From Candidatus Eiseniibacteriota bacterium (GTDB lineage: Bacteria > Eisenbacteria > RBG-16-71-46 > CAIMUX01 > VGJL01): a DNA stretch of 6,569 nt. The notes under the pieces are model-generated. The model saw only the letters and a program-made list of their open reading frames with translations, made no database searches and had not been told where the DNA came from. Position 1 is the first letter of the stretch. Every line of letters starts with the position of its first letter. Positions 1-6,569 of the stretch are shown in pieces. Location of the stretch: the NCBI GenBank assembly GCA_014729455.1, contig WJJW01000344.1, forward strand, positions 1-6,569, in the 5' to 3' direction. The position numbers and the translations under genes are program-made.

Positions 1-1
1 C

Positions 2-607
2 ACCAGCGCCGTCGTCCAGGCGTCGAACGCGGTGCGCGAGAACGTGGTCGTCTCGATCCTGCTCGCGGTGATTTTCATCGGCCTGCTCTCCGCCGTCACG
101 CGGACGAAGCGGGGTCGCTACGCGCGCGACGCGTTTCTGATCAACATGCCGATCTTCGGGCCGATCGTACGAAAGGCGGTCATGAGCCGCTTCGCGCGCA
201 CGTTCGGCGTGCTCCTGCGGAGCGGTCTGCCGATCCTCGACGGGCTCCATCTCGTCAAGGGGGCCGCGGGGAACCGCGTGGTCACGGCCGCGATCGACGA
301 CGCGGGCAAGAGGATCAGCCTCGGCAAGGGAGTGACGGCCGCCTTCCGAGAGACCGGGAAGTTCCCGGAGATGGTGTTGCAGCTCATGGCGACCGGGGAG
401 GAGGCGGGCGAACTGGACATGATGCTGTTGAAGGCCTCCGACTTCTACGACCGGCAGGTCGAGGCCTCCGTCCACGGGCTCACCTCGTTGATCGAGCCGG
501 TGATGATCGTTCTGGTCGGCGGGATCATCGGACTCGTCGTCGTCAGCATGTTTCTGCCGATCTTCTATCTCGGTGATGCGGTGATGAAGGGGGGGTTCGG
601 CTTCTAG
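2..607 (+). CDS. pilC: Type IV pilus inner-membrane platform protein PilC (GspF family), 3' part
   Basis: The reading frame is open from base 2, so the gene starts upstream; 201 residues are visible and it stops at TAG 605-607. PilC is the polytopic inner-membrane platform on which the extension and retraction ATPases act to move pilin in and out of the fibre. The visible part has a hydrophobic segment at about residues 15-33, a basic linker, then a cytoplasmic GspF domain (about 60-160) with the hallmark GEEAG at 132-136 following a FPEMV stretch, and a final membrane helix at about 164-186 preceded by TSLIEPVMI and ending in LPIFYLG, all typical of the second GspF repeat. A GTG at 32 is internal, because coding similarity and the frame extend further 5'. 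A run of seven G lies at 589-595 close to the stop. GspF of a type II secretion system is the main alternative; the pilMNO neighbours favour PilC. Confidence 0.93.
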   Translation, partial: TSAVVQASNAVRENVVVSILLAVIFIGLLSAVTRTKRGRYARDAFLINMPIFGPIVRKAVMSRFARTFGVLLRSGLPILDGLHLVKGAAGNRVVTAAIDDAGKRISLGKGVTAAFRETGKFPEMVLQLMATGEEAGELDMMLLKASDFYDRQVEASVHGLTSLIEPVMIVLVGGIIGLVVVSMFLPIFYLGDAVMKGGFGF

Positions 608-711
608 TTTCGGCCTGATCAAGGGCAAACGTCGTGTCCGTGGGCCCGGCCAAGGATGCGACGATCAGCAACCGGGATCGAACTCTCGTGATTCGTTAGG
701 AGGAAAGGACA
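608..711. other. Intergenic gap between pilC and the pilin gene
   Basis: This 104-nt gap is the second largest break class in an otherwise packed cluster and is where a pilin-specific promoter would be expected. I found no convincing sigma-70 boxes and no GG-N10-GC pair of a sigma-54 promoter, which many pilA genes use. A six-base inverted repeat (CTGATC at 615-620, GATCAG at 663-668) is present but too short and too far apart to interpret. The only clear signal is the Shine-Dalgarno at its 3' end. The pilin may be read from an upstream promoter or from one with unfamiliar boxes. Confidence 0.6.
698..703 (+). promoter_or_regulatory. Strong Shine-Dalgarno of the pilin gene
   Basis: AGGAGG at 698-703 lies 8 nt before ATG 712. 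It is a perfect anti-Shine-Dalgarno match, stronger than most in this cluster, which fits a highly translated structural subunit. Confidence 0.85.
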
Positions 712-1149
712 ATGAGAAGGTTCCGGAGACCGCAGGGGAAGAAGGGTTTCACGATGATCGAGCTGATGGTCGTCGTGGTCGTCGTGGGCGTGCTCGCGGC
801 CATCGCCGTTCCGATCTACGGGAAGTACATCAAGAACGCGCGCGTGTCCGAGGCGACGGCGCGGATCGGCGAGATCCTGACCGCGTGCAAGGCGTACGCC
901 CAGGAGCACCAGAGCACGTCGGGCAACCCGACCTGGCCGCCGTCGCGCGGCGGCGGAATCGTCGACCTCTCCGACAGCGACCTGTTCAGCTACTCGATCA
1001 CGTCCGGCGCCGGGGGCAACGCCAACTCGACGGCGTTGAACATCCGGGCGACCGGCCGGTCCGGCCGGAAGATGGCGGGGGTGCGGATCGACGTGAGGTG
1101 CCCAAACATCAACGCGAACGCCGATCCGCCGGACGTGAGCGGACTCTAG
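712..1149 (+). CDS. pilA: Type IV pilin / prepilin with class III signal peptide
   Basis: A 145-residue prepilin. It has a basic 12-residue leader ending KKG, then the prepilin peptidase site G12/F13 in GFTMIELM. The mature protein of 133 residues has Glu at +5 (E17), Gly at +14 (G26) and Pro at +22 (P34), the standard features of the N-terminal helix that forms the fibre core; this helix contains six consecutive valines (20-25). The C-terminal part (about 60-145) looks like a small beta-rich head with an ATG-R-SGRKMAGV strand pattern and two cysteines only, C59 and C130, which could form a disulfide. Prepilin peptidase PilD would cleave and N-methylate it; the peptidase is not in the window. 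The start is ATG 712 because of the perfect AGGAGG upstream. As the only pilin between pilC and pilM it is probably the main subunit, but a minor pilin or GspG-like pseudopilin cannot be excluded; it lacks the usual GspG sequence after the helix. Confidence 0.92.
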   Translation: MRRFRRPQGKKGFTMIELMVVVVVVGVLAAIAVPIYGKYIKNARVSEATARIGEILTACKAYAQEHQSTSGNPTWPPSRGGGIVDLSDSDLFSYSITSGAGGNANSTALNIRATGRSGRKMAGVRIDVRCPNINANADPPDVSGL

Positions 1150-1176
1150 CCGCTCAGGGGGAGTCGGAGGAACGAC

Positions 1177-1208
1177 CGGGTCCGGGGGCCGTTGAATCCC
1201 CGGGCCCG
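1177..1208 (+). promoter_or_regulatory. G+C-rich stem-loop between pilin gene and pilM
   Basis: Bases 1177-1187 (CGGGTCCGGGG) can pair with 1198-1208 (CCCCGGGCCCG): eleven consecutive pairs, ten Watson-Crick and one G-U (1181-1204), closing a 10-nt loop at 1188-1197. It begins 27 nt after the pilin stop codon and ends directly against the AGGAGG of pilM (1209-1214). No run of T follows, so it is not a standard intrinsic terminator. Likely roles, by inference, are protection of the 3' end of an abundant pilin transcript, partial attenuation, or masking of the pilM ribosome site, all of which would lower machinery genes relative to pilin. Confidence 0.6.
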
Positions 1209-1214
1209 AGGAGG
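1209..1214 (+). promoter_or_regulatory. Shine-Dalgarno that fixes the pilM start
   Basis: AGGAGG at 1209-1214 lies 4 nt before ATG 1219, a short but workable spacing. It selects ATG 1219 over the in-frame TTG at 1192, which sits in the hairpin loop and has no ribosome site. Confidence 0.75.
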
Positions 1215-1218
1215 ACGT

Positions 1219-2229
1219 ATGCGGTTCCTGTCCGAGCGCTGGGGGAAGCTCGCGCGGCGCTCCGAGACGATCCGAACGGGAATCGATCTCGGGACGGCGA
1301 GCGTGAAGCTCGTCCGGGGAGTGGGATTCCCCGGTCTTCGACGAATCACGCATCTGGGTATCGAGGACTGGGATCCCGACGAATCGGGCGACGTGGTCGA
1401 GCGCGCCGCAGGCGCGCTCGAACGCCTCCTCTCCCGACTGCGGCTGCAGAGGCGACAGCTCGGGCGCATCGCGGTCGCGGCCGACGATGACGAGGGCGAC
1501 TTCCGCGAGACCGACATGGTCTCGCTGAGCGACGCCGATCTCCGGCGCTCGGCCCCGTTCGAGGCGAAGAAGCACCTCGCCCTCGACGAGATGGAGGCGC
1601 CGATCATCGACTTCCAGGTCCTCGAACGGTTCACCGAGGCCGGGACCGCGAAGCCGCCCGGCATGCGGGTCCTCTTCGCGGCGATCCCGAAGTCGGCCCG
1701 GGAATTCCCGATGTGGGTCCTCGCGAAGGCGGGGCTGGAGCCCGAGGTCGTCGATCTGGAGTCGATGGCCGGTCTGAACGCGATGATGGCTTCGATGCGC
1801 GCCGAGGATTCGGCGGCGGATCGGGTCGCGCTGCTCGACATGGGACGACGCGGCGTGGTCCTGAGGATCACCGGCCGTGCCGGCGGGATCCTCAAGCGTC
1901 CCCTCGGGGCCGCCCCCCCCTACGGCGGCTCCGCGGAATCGGTGGCCGAGTACGGCGACGACCTCATCGGGGGGATCCGCGAGACCTTGACCTTCTACCG
2001 GGGGCGGCACCGCAAAGAGGTCGATCGCTTCTACCTGTCCGGGGGAGGGGCGCTCGCTTCGGGCCTTGCGGAGCACCTGCGATCCGGTCTGGACTGCGAG
2101 CTCTCGCCGCTGGACCCGTTCCGGGGTCTGGAGGTCGAGAACGCGGAAGGCAACGCCGCCATCGCGGAGTCGACGCGTTTCGTGACCGCATGCGGCCTCT
2201 GCCGCTGGTGGGATCCCGACGATGTATAG
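1219..2229 (+). CDS. pilM: Type IV pilus assembly protein PilM (actin-like ATPase)
   Basis: 336 residues, close to the usual PilM size of about 350. PilM is a cytoplasmic FtsA/actin-fold nucleotide-binding protein that holds the N-terminal tail of PilN and links the trans-envelope complex to the cytoplasmic motors. Visible features are the phosphate-1 loop GIDLGTASVKLV (21-32), the RRSAPFEAKKHL...DFQVL segment (109-135) that matches the PilM family region ahead of the second subdomain, phosphate-2 ALLDMG (204-209, with D207), a RETLTFYRG stretch (254-262), the adenosine-binding LSGGGALASGL (273-283), and a terminal FVTACGLC matching the family's closing helix. No signal peptide or membrane segment is seen. 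A run of eight C occurs at 1913-1920. The last 8 nt overlap pilN, so the two are probably translationally coupled. FtsA or a GspL cytoplasmic domain are alternatives, but pilN directly downstream settles it. Confidence 0.93.
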   Translation: MRFLSERWGKLARRSETIRTGIDLGTASVKLVRGVGFPGLRRITHLGIEDWDPDESGDVVERAAGALERLLSRLRLQRRQLGRIAVAADDDEGDFRETDMVSLSDADLRRSAPFEAKKHLALDEMEAPIIDFQVLERFTEAGTAKPPGMRVLFAAIPKSAREFPMWVLAKAGLEPEVVDLESMAGLNAMMASMRAEDSAADRVALLDMGRRGVVLRITGRAGGILKRPLGAAPPYGGSAESVAEYGDDLIGGIRETLTFYRGRHRKEVDRFYLSGGGALASGLAEHLRSGLDCELSPLDPFRGLEVENAEGNAAIAESTRFVTACGLCRWWDPDDV

Positions 2230-2785
2230 ACTCAATTTCTACAGGGAGTACGGCGAGAAGCGCCGTCGCAAGCGGCTGCGCACCGTCTGGATCGGCGTGC
2301 TCGCATGCATCGTCGGTCTGGAGTTCCTCTTCGCGATCTCTCTCCTGGTCAGCTCCGTTCTGCTGGACGAACAGGCCGCGCGGCTCGACCAGGAGATCGA
2401 TCAGCTCAACCGGTCCCTGGCGCAGAGACAGCCCGTGGATTCTTCGACGGAAATCCAGGTGGCGCGGGAGCTGGCGTTGATCCGCGCGCAGCGGATCGAC
2501 TGGGCGCCCAAGCTGACGGCGATCTCGGAGCGGATCGATCCCGACCTCCGTCTCGAGCGGATCATCGGCCAGGTCGGCCAGAGGAACGGCCCGCCGCGCT
2601 TCGCCTTGACGGGCGTCGCGAGCGCGTCCGGAAGCGACATGGAGCTCGTCAACCGCTTCATGAAGTCGCTTCGGAAGGAGTCGCGCATCACGATCGATCT
2701 CCCCGACGTGCGGCTGGAAACGCTGAAGGGGGACGGCACGGGCCAGTTCGAGATCGTCTGTGAGAAGCGCCTGGGGGAGACGTAG
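2222..2785 (+). CDS. pilN: Type IV pilus assembly protein PilN
   Basis: 187 residues, a usual length for PilN. It is a bitopic inner-membrane protein: a short basic cytoplasmic tail (1-20), one membrane helix (about 21-48), a periplasmic coiled coil (about 49-70, DEQAARLDQEIDQLNRSL), then a ferredoxin-like periplasmic domain (about 90-187) that pairs with PilO. The tail reads RLNFYREYGEKRR where classical PilN has INLLPWREERR; this is the part that docks into PilM, so the order L-N-x-x-R-E is kept while Pro-Trp is replaced. Segment RIDWAPKLTAISERID fits the family pattern at the start of the globular domain. ATG 2222 lies within the pilM stop region (8-nt overlap) and has only a weak purine stretch upstream, consistent with reinitiation by ribosomes finishing pilM. 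Only 2 nt separate it from pilO. Confidence 0.88.
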   Translation: MYRLNFYREYGEKRRRKRLRTVWIGVLACIVGLEFLFAISLLVSSVLLDEQAARLDQEIDQLNRSLAQRQPVDSSTEIQVARELALIRAQRIDWAPKLTAISERIDPDLRLERIIGQVGQRNGPPRFALTGVASASGSDMELVNRFMKSLRKESRITIDLPDVRLETLKGDGTGQFEIVCEKRLGET

Positions 2786-2787
2786 CC

Positions 2788-3321
2788 ATGCGAGTGTTGC
2801 CACGACGGATCCTTATCTTCATCGCGCTGGCCACCCTGCCGCTGTTGGCCGGCGTGGCGATCGACCTCGGATCCACCCAGCCGCGGATCGATCGGGTCCG
2901 GGCGTTGAACGACCGGCGGGTCGAGCTCTTCGAGCGGGCCGAGGTGCAGCGATCCCTCGAGCGGGAGGCGGAACAGCTCGCCCGCTGCATCGGGGTCGCC
3001 GCCCTCGACAGCGCGGTGGCGGCGTCCGCCGACGAGGATCCGGTCGCGTTTCTCGCGGCGGCGATCGATGACGCCGGTCTCGAGAGGCTCGAGCTCGCCA
3101 CGCAGACGAGCACGGAGGCGGCGAAGATCCGCCGATCCCGCTACGCGGTCCGTGTTCGGGGGTCTTACGCGAAGATCGTCAGCTTCATCCGGACGGTGGA
3201 GCAGGCGCCGGAGGTCGTGACCGTCGACGCGTTGACGATCACGCCGGCGCTCGATTCCGACCAGCTCGAAGGTCGGATCGACGTCTCCGTCTTCGAGGCC
3301 GTGATGGGGGACGGATCATGA
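2788..3321 (+). CDS. pilO: Type IV pilus assembly protein PilO (GspM-like)
   Basis: 177 residues, slightly shorter than typical PilO (about 200). It has a single N-terminal membrane helix (about 7-26), a predicted coiled coil (about 35-66) rich in Arg and Glu, and a ferredoxin-like periplasmic domain (about 85-170). The stretch VRGSYAKIVSFIRTVEQAP (122-141) followed by a VDALTITP strand is the recognisable PilO/GspM core. PilO forms a heterodimer with PilN and, with PilP, bridges the inner membrane to the secretin. A GGGGGAG purine run at 2773-2779 serves as ribosome site for ATG 2788. Its stop codon overlaps the next start as ATGA (4-nt overlap at 3318-3321). GspM of a type II secretion system is the alternative; position after pilM and pilN favours PilO. 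Confidence 0.85.
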   Translation: MRVLPRRILIFIALATLPLLAGVAIDLGSTQPRIDRVRALNDRRVELFERAEVQRSLEREAEQLARCIGVAALDSAVAASADEDPVAFLAAAIDDAGLERLELATQTSTEAAKIRRSRYAVRVRGSYAKIVSFIRTVEQAPEVVTVDALTITPALDSDQLEGRIDVSVFEAVMGDGS

Positions 3322-3809
3322 AGTCCGAGGGGAGAAGGTTCACGCGCTTTCACGTCGCTCTGGGGTTCGTCGTCATCGCCGTCGTCGTGCTCGGCATCCG
3401 CAGCGAGAACGCGGCGACGGAGGTCCTCACCGCGCGCCGGCAGGGCAACGTCACCCCCGATCCGATGCTGGCGCAGAGCATCGCCAGCGCGGAGATGATG
3501 AGCGCCCGCGACAGCATCCTGGCGAGCTCGATTCCGACCGGGCGCGATCCGTTCCAAGAGGGGACGGTGCGGAAGCCGAGGGCGACCGAGCCGCATCCGG
3601 TCCGGCAGGCCGCGCCGGCGCCGAAGCCGGCTTTGCGGGCGCTCCTCTACGACAACATCGCGCCGATGATCCAGCTCGGAGTCGGGGAGCAGATCTCCGG
3701 GTGGCTTCACAAGGGGGACCAGTTCCAGGGATGGACGGTGGTGGAGATCACCTCCTCGTCGGTCGAAATCGGTCGGTCCGGTGAGCGGGTCGTTCTCCCC
3801 GCTTGGTAG
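3318..3809 (+). CDS. pilP: PilP/GspC-like inner-membrane-anchored secretin-docking protein
   Basis: 163 residues, in the size range of PilP. A membrane helix at about 11-28 anchors it; there is no cysteine anywhere, so it cannot be the lipoprotein that PilP is in Pseudomonas or Neisseria. A flexible region (about 30-105) carries the GRDPF motif (75-79) seen in PilP and GspC proteins and a Pro/Ala-rich linker (93-104). The C-terminal beta domain (about 105-161) runs LRALLYDNIAPMIQLG, a G-W-x-x-K-G-D turn, WTVVEITSSSVEI and ERVVLP, which is the PilP/GspC homology-region pattern that contacts the N0 domain of the secretin. It overlaps pilO by 4 nt and lies 10 nt before the secretin gene, exactly where pilP is expected. 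The architecture is closer to GspC; the symbol is given on context. Confidence 0.75.
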   Translation: MKSEGRRFTRFHVALGFVVIAVVVLGIRSENAATEVLTARRQGNVTPDPMLAQSIASAEMMSARDSILASSIPTGRDPFQEGTVRKPRATEPHPVRQAAPAPKPALRALLYDNIAPMIQLGVGEQISGWLHKGDQFQGWTVVEITSSSVEIGRSGERVVLPAW

Positions 3810-3812
3810 GAG
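3808..3812 (+). promoter_or_regulatory. Shine-Dalgarno that fixes the secretin start
   Basis: AGGAG at 3808-3812 lies 7 nt before ATG 3820 and overlaps the stop codon of the PilP-like gene. It supports ATG 3820 over the in-frame GTG at 3781, which would put charged residues ahead of the signal peptide and overlap the upstream gene. ATG 3823 immediately follows and is a possible alternative. Confidence 0.65.
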
Positions 3813-3819
3813 AGTAGGA

Positions 3820-5139
3820 ATGATGACGAACGCACGTGGAGCCGTCCGAGCGGGCCGCCTGCTTGCACCCGTGTTCCTCGCCGTCTTGTTGACGGTCGCG
3901 TCCTCGGCTGCACTCGCCCAGGAGCCCGGAGATCGGAGCCTCGTGACGCTGGACGCGGAGCAGACTCCGGTCAACGACGTCCTCCGGATTCTCGCCGATC
4001 GAAGCGGCCTCAACATCGCCACGAGCCCGGAGGTGCAGGGTCGCGTCGTCTCGATCCACCTGCGGAACACTCCGTTCGACGAGGCGCTGAATCTAGTGGT
4101 TCGCGCGGCGGGACTGGGGTACGAACGGGTCGGCTCGTCGATCCTCGTGGCCGACGTTCAAAGTCTCGACATCCCGACGGGGTTCGTGACGCGGGTCTTC
4201 GAGCTGGAGTACGCGAACGCGCCGGATCTGCGGCGGATGCTCGAAGTCCTGACCGAAGACGTGGCCGCGAACGCCGCCGGGAATCGACTCGTCATTCGTG
4301 GGAGCCAGTCGACCGTGGAGCAGGCCGCGCAGATGATCGAGCGCCTCGATCGCAAGCCGCGGCAGATCCTGCTCGAAGCCCGCCTCATCGAGGTCAACAC
4401 CTCCGCCCTGCGGAGGATCGGGATCGACTGGGAGAAGATCACCGACTGGACGACGATCATCACGGAGGGAAACCAGGGGACCAGCGGACCGAACGACTTC
4501 CCCTCGGAGATCGCGTTCACGAAGCTCGACGAGACGGCGGACTACTACCGCCAGATGAACGCCTTCGAGGTCGCTCTGGAGGCGCTGATCACCAACGGTG
4601 ACGCGCACCTCCTGTCGAGCTCCAAGGTCGTCACCCTGGACGCGCAGCTCGCGGAGATCTTCGCCGGGGAGACGGTGCCGGTCGTCATCACCTCGCTACA
4701 GAGCCCCGGCGGATCGGGAGGCGTCCTTCAGACCGTGACGCTCGAGAAGATCGACGTCGGGGTGAAGCTCGAGATCACACCCCGCATCGCGGAGGACGGG
4801 ATGATCACGACGCTCGTGCGGCCGGAGATCTCGCGGATCGTCGGGTTCGTCGGCCCCGACGACGATCTTCCGCAGACCTCCACGCGGCGGGCGACGACGC
4901 TCGTGCGCGTTCGGGACGGGCAGAAGATCTACATCGGGGGGCTCCTCTCCGAAGAGACAAGGGTCACGGAGAAGCGGGTCCCGCTCCTCGGCAGCATCCC
5001 TCTTCTCGGACGTGTATTCCGTTACCACCGGAGCGACGACGTGCGGCTCGACCTGGTCATCGAGATCACTCCGTGGATCGTCGGTGACGAGGGGGAGGAG
5101 CTTCCCGCGCCCCCGCTGGAGCCCGAGGAGGGGCCCTGA
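3820..5139 (+). CDS. pilQ: Outer-membrane secretin (PilQ/GspD family), short form
   Basis: 439 residues from ATG 3820. Secretins form the gated outer-membrane ring through which the pilus passes. A Sec signal peptide (1-33) ends ALA before Q34. An N0/STN domain follows (about 40-112, with the NDVLRILADRSGLNI pattern), then one N1-type secretin_N domain (about 123-178, ending ERLDRKPRQILLEARLIEV). The secretin barrel domain covers about 185-421, with EALITNGDAHLLSSSKVVTLD, ETVPVVI, DVGVKLEITPRI, GQKIYIGGLL, the signature VPLLGSIPLLGRVFR (387-401) and the closing LVIEITPWIV. A 20-residue acidic, proline-rich tail ends the protein. It lacks the AMIN peptidoglycan-binding domains of classical PilQ (about 700 residues) and the extra N domains of GspD (about 650), and has no cysteine, hence no lipobox. 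Only 3 nt separate it from the ATPase gene. The pilMNO context makes it the PilQ equivalent. Confidence 0.9.
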   Translation: MMTNARGAVRAGRLLAPVFLAVLLTVASSAALAQEPGDRSLVTLDAEQTPVNDVLRILADRSGLNIATSPEVQGRVVSIHLRNTPFDEALNLVVRAAGLGYERVGSSILVADVQSLDIPTGFVTRVFELEYANAPDLRRMLEVLTEDVAANAAGNRLVIRGSQSTVEQAAQMIERLDRKPRQILLEARLIEVNTSALRRIGIDWEKITDWTTIITEGNQGTSGPNDFPSEIAFTKLDETADYYRQMNAFEVALEALITNGDAHLLSSSKVVTLDAQLAEIFAGETVPVVITSLQSPGGSGGVLQTVTLEKIDVGVKLEITPRIAEDGMITTLVRPEISRIVGFVGPDDDLPQTSTRRATTLVRVRDGQKIYIGGLLSEETRVTEKRVPLLGSIPLLGRVFRYHRSDDVRLDLVIEITPWIVGDEGEELPAPPLEPEEGP

Positions 5140-5142
5140 TCG

Positions 5143-6213
<1,071 letters not shown>

Positions 6214-6223
6214 CGTGGGGGCG

Positions 6224-6569
6224 ATGCGAACGATGGTGGGTGCGATTCAGGCGAAATCCAACCTGCGGCGGCTGATCGCCGACTGGGAGCGGCTTCGCGA
6301 GATGGTGGTGAGGCCGGACTCCGTGCCGCGCCACCGCGTGCGCGTCGAGAAGGAGTTCATCCGCTTGAAGGCTCAGGTCGCCGTGCGCCTGACCCGGCTG
6401 GAGCGATCGATCCCGCGGGAGAAGGTCGGGGAGTTCCGCGACGAGACCCGGCGGGCCGTTTCGTTGCTCGGCCGCACGCGCCCGCCGGAGTCCGGGACGA
6501 CGCCGGCGGTCCCGGAGGAGTTCGAACGGGATTGGGGGGGCATCCACTTCTACTTGAACGGATTGAGGG
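6224..6569 (+). CDS. Unrecognised charged, helical cytoplasmic protein, 5' part
   Basis: An open frame runs from ATG 6224 to the window end without a stop, giving 115 codons; the gene continues beyond. It begins 10 nt after the ATPase stop codon and keeps the same codon bias, so it looks like the next gene of the operon. An upstream GTG (6215) and an internal ATG (6233) are in the same frame; ATG 6224 is chosen because of the GGGGG run at 6216-6221 upstream, a weak ribosome site. The protein has no signal peptide, membrane segment or cysteine. Residues about 10-85 are rich in Arg, Glu and Leu with helical, possibly coiled-coil character (ADWERLREMV, EKEFIRLKAQVAVRLTRLE), followed by a Pro/Thr-rich linker (about 85-98) and a WGGIHFYLNGLR stretch at 104-115. 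I do not recognise the family. Position suggests a role tied to the pilus motor, but this is only inference. Confidence 0.65.
   Translation, partial: MRTMVGAIQAKSNLRRLIADWERLREMVVRPDSVPRHRVRVEKEFIRLKAQVAVRLTRLERSIPREKVGEFRDETRRAVSLLGRTRPPESGTTPAVPEEFERDWGGIHFYLNGLR

Noticed and set aside
589..595. Seven-G run near the 3' end of pilC, and another at 6534-6540 in the last gene, as phase-variation tracts.
   Set aside because: Seven bases is short and unremarkable at this G+C content; slippage in pilC would change only the last few residues.
615..668. Inverted repeat CTGATC / GATCAG in the pilC-pilin gap.
   Set aside because: Only six bases per arm with over 40 bases between, which is expected by chance and gives no stable hairpin.
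608..711. Possible sigma-54 promoter for the pilin gene, suggested by GG and GC pairs near 642-659.
   Set aside because: No GG and GC pair is separated by the required 10 bases; the closest candidates have spacings of 8 or 13.
1177..1208. The pilin-pilM hairpin as a standard intrinsic terminator ending the operon.
   Set aside because: No T-rich tract follows the stem; instead the pilM ribosome site follows directly, so readthrough is expected.
1192..1221. TTG at 1192 as the pilM start, adding nine residues.
   Set aside because: It lies in the hairpin loop with no ribosome site, and the added residues do not resemble PilM; ATG 1219 has AGGAGG just upstream.
619..2235. A long minus-strand open frame (538 codons) opposite the pilin gene and pilM.
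   Set aside because: It is a shadow of G+C-rich coding DNA on the plus strand: its product is low-complexity, rich in Arg, Pro, Asp and His, has no recognisable domain, and spans two well-supported genes and their gap.
3781..3822. GTG at 3781 as the secretin start.
   Set aside because: It lies within the PilP-like gene, has no good ribosome site, and would extend the signal peptide's N-region; ATG 3820 has AGGAG at a good distance.

Overview
The window is one continuous, rightward-reading type IV pilus (T4P) biogenesis cluster from a G+C-rich, Gram-negative-type (diderm) bacterium. A diderm is implied by the outer-membrane secretin and by the PilN/PilO/PilP-like periplasm-spanning proteins. 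Third codon positions are strongly G/C. Nothing in the window fixes the phylum: the layout and short divergent proteins suit an uncultured or poorly sampled high-G+C lineage better than a classical Pseudomonas- or Neisseria-type locus, but that is inference.

Layout: the C-terminal two thirds or so of the inner-membrane platform protein PilC (2-607, cut by the window start); a 104-nt gap; a class-III-signal type IV pilin (712-1149); a 69-nt gap carrying a strong 11-bp G+C-rich hairpin that ends against the Shine-Dalgarno of the next gene; then a tightly packed run of pilM (1219-2229), pilN (2222-2785), pilO (2788-3321), a PilP/GspC-like gene (3318-3809), a short secretin (3820-5139) and a PilT/PilU-family ATPase (5143-6213). 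The last gene (6224 to the window end) is an unrecognised cytoplasmic protein. From pilM on, genes overlap or lie 2-10 nt apart, so co-transcription and translational coupling are very likely. No stretch over 300 nt lacks a gene, and I saw no RNA gene, CRISPR array or mobile element.

How it works together (family knowledge): PilC and cytoplasmic ATPases extract pilin from, or return it to, the inner membrane. PilM in the cytoplasm binds the N-terminus of PilN; PilN and PilO dimerise through their periplasmic domains; PilP bridges to the periplasmic domains of the secretin, through which the pilus leaves the cell. The PilT/PilU-family protein would power retraction. The extension ATPase (PilB) and prepilin peptidase (PilD) are not in the window.

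Points worth a second look: the motor ATPase keeps Walker A, Asp box and Walker B but has lost both His-box histidines and has a remodelled LRxDPD segment and retraction motif; the secretin is minimal (439 aa, no AMIN domains); the PilP equivalent is membrane-anchored like GspC instead of a lipoprotein; and the pilA-pilM hairpin could set a pilin-to-machinery expression ratio. These are variations on a known machine; I do not see a demonstrably new system.
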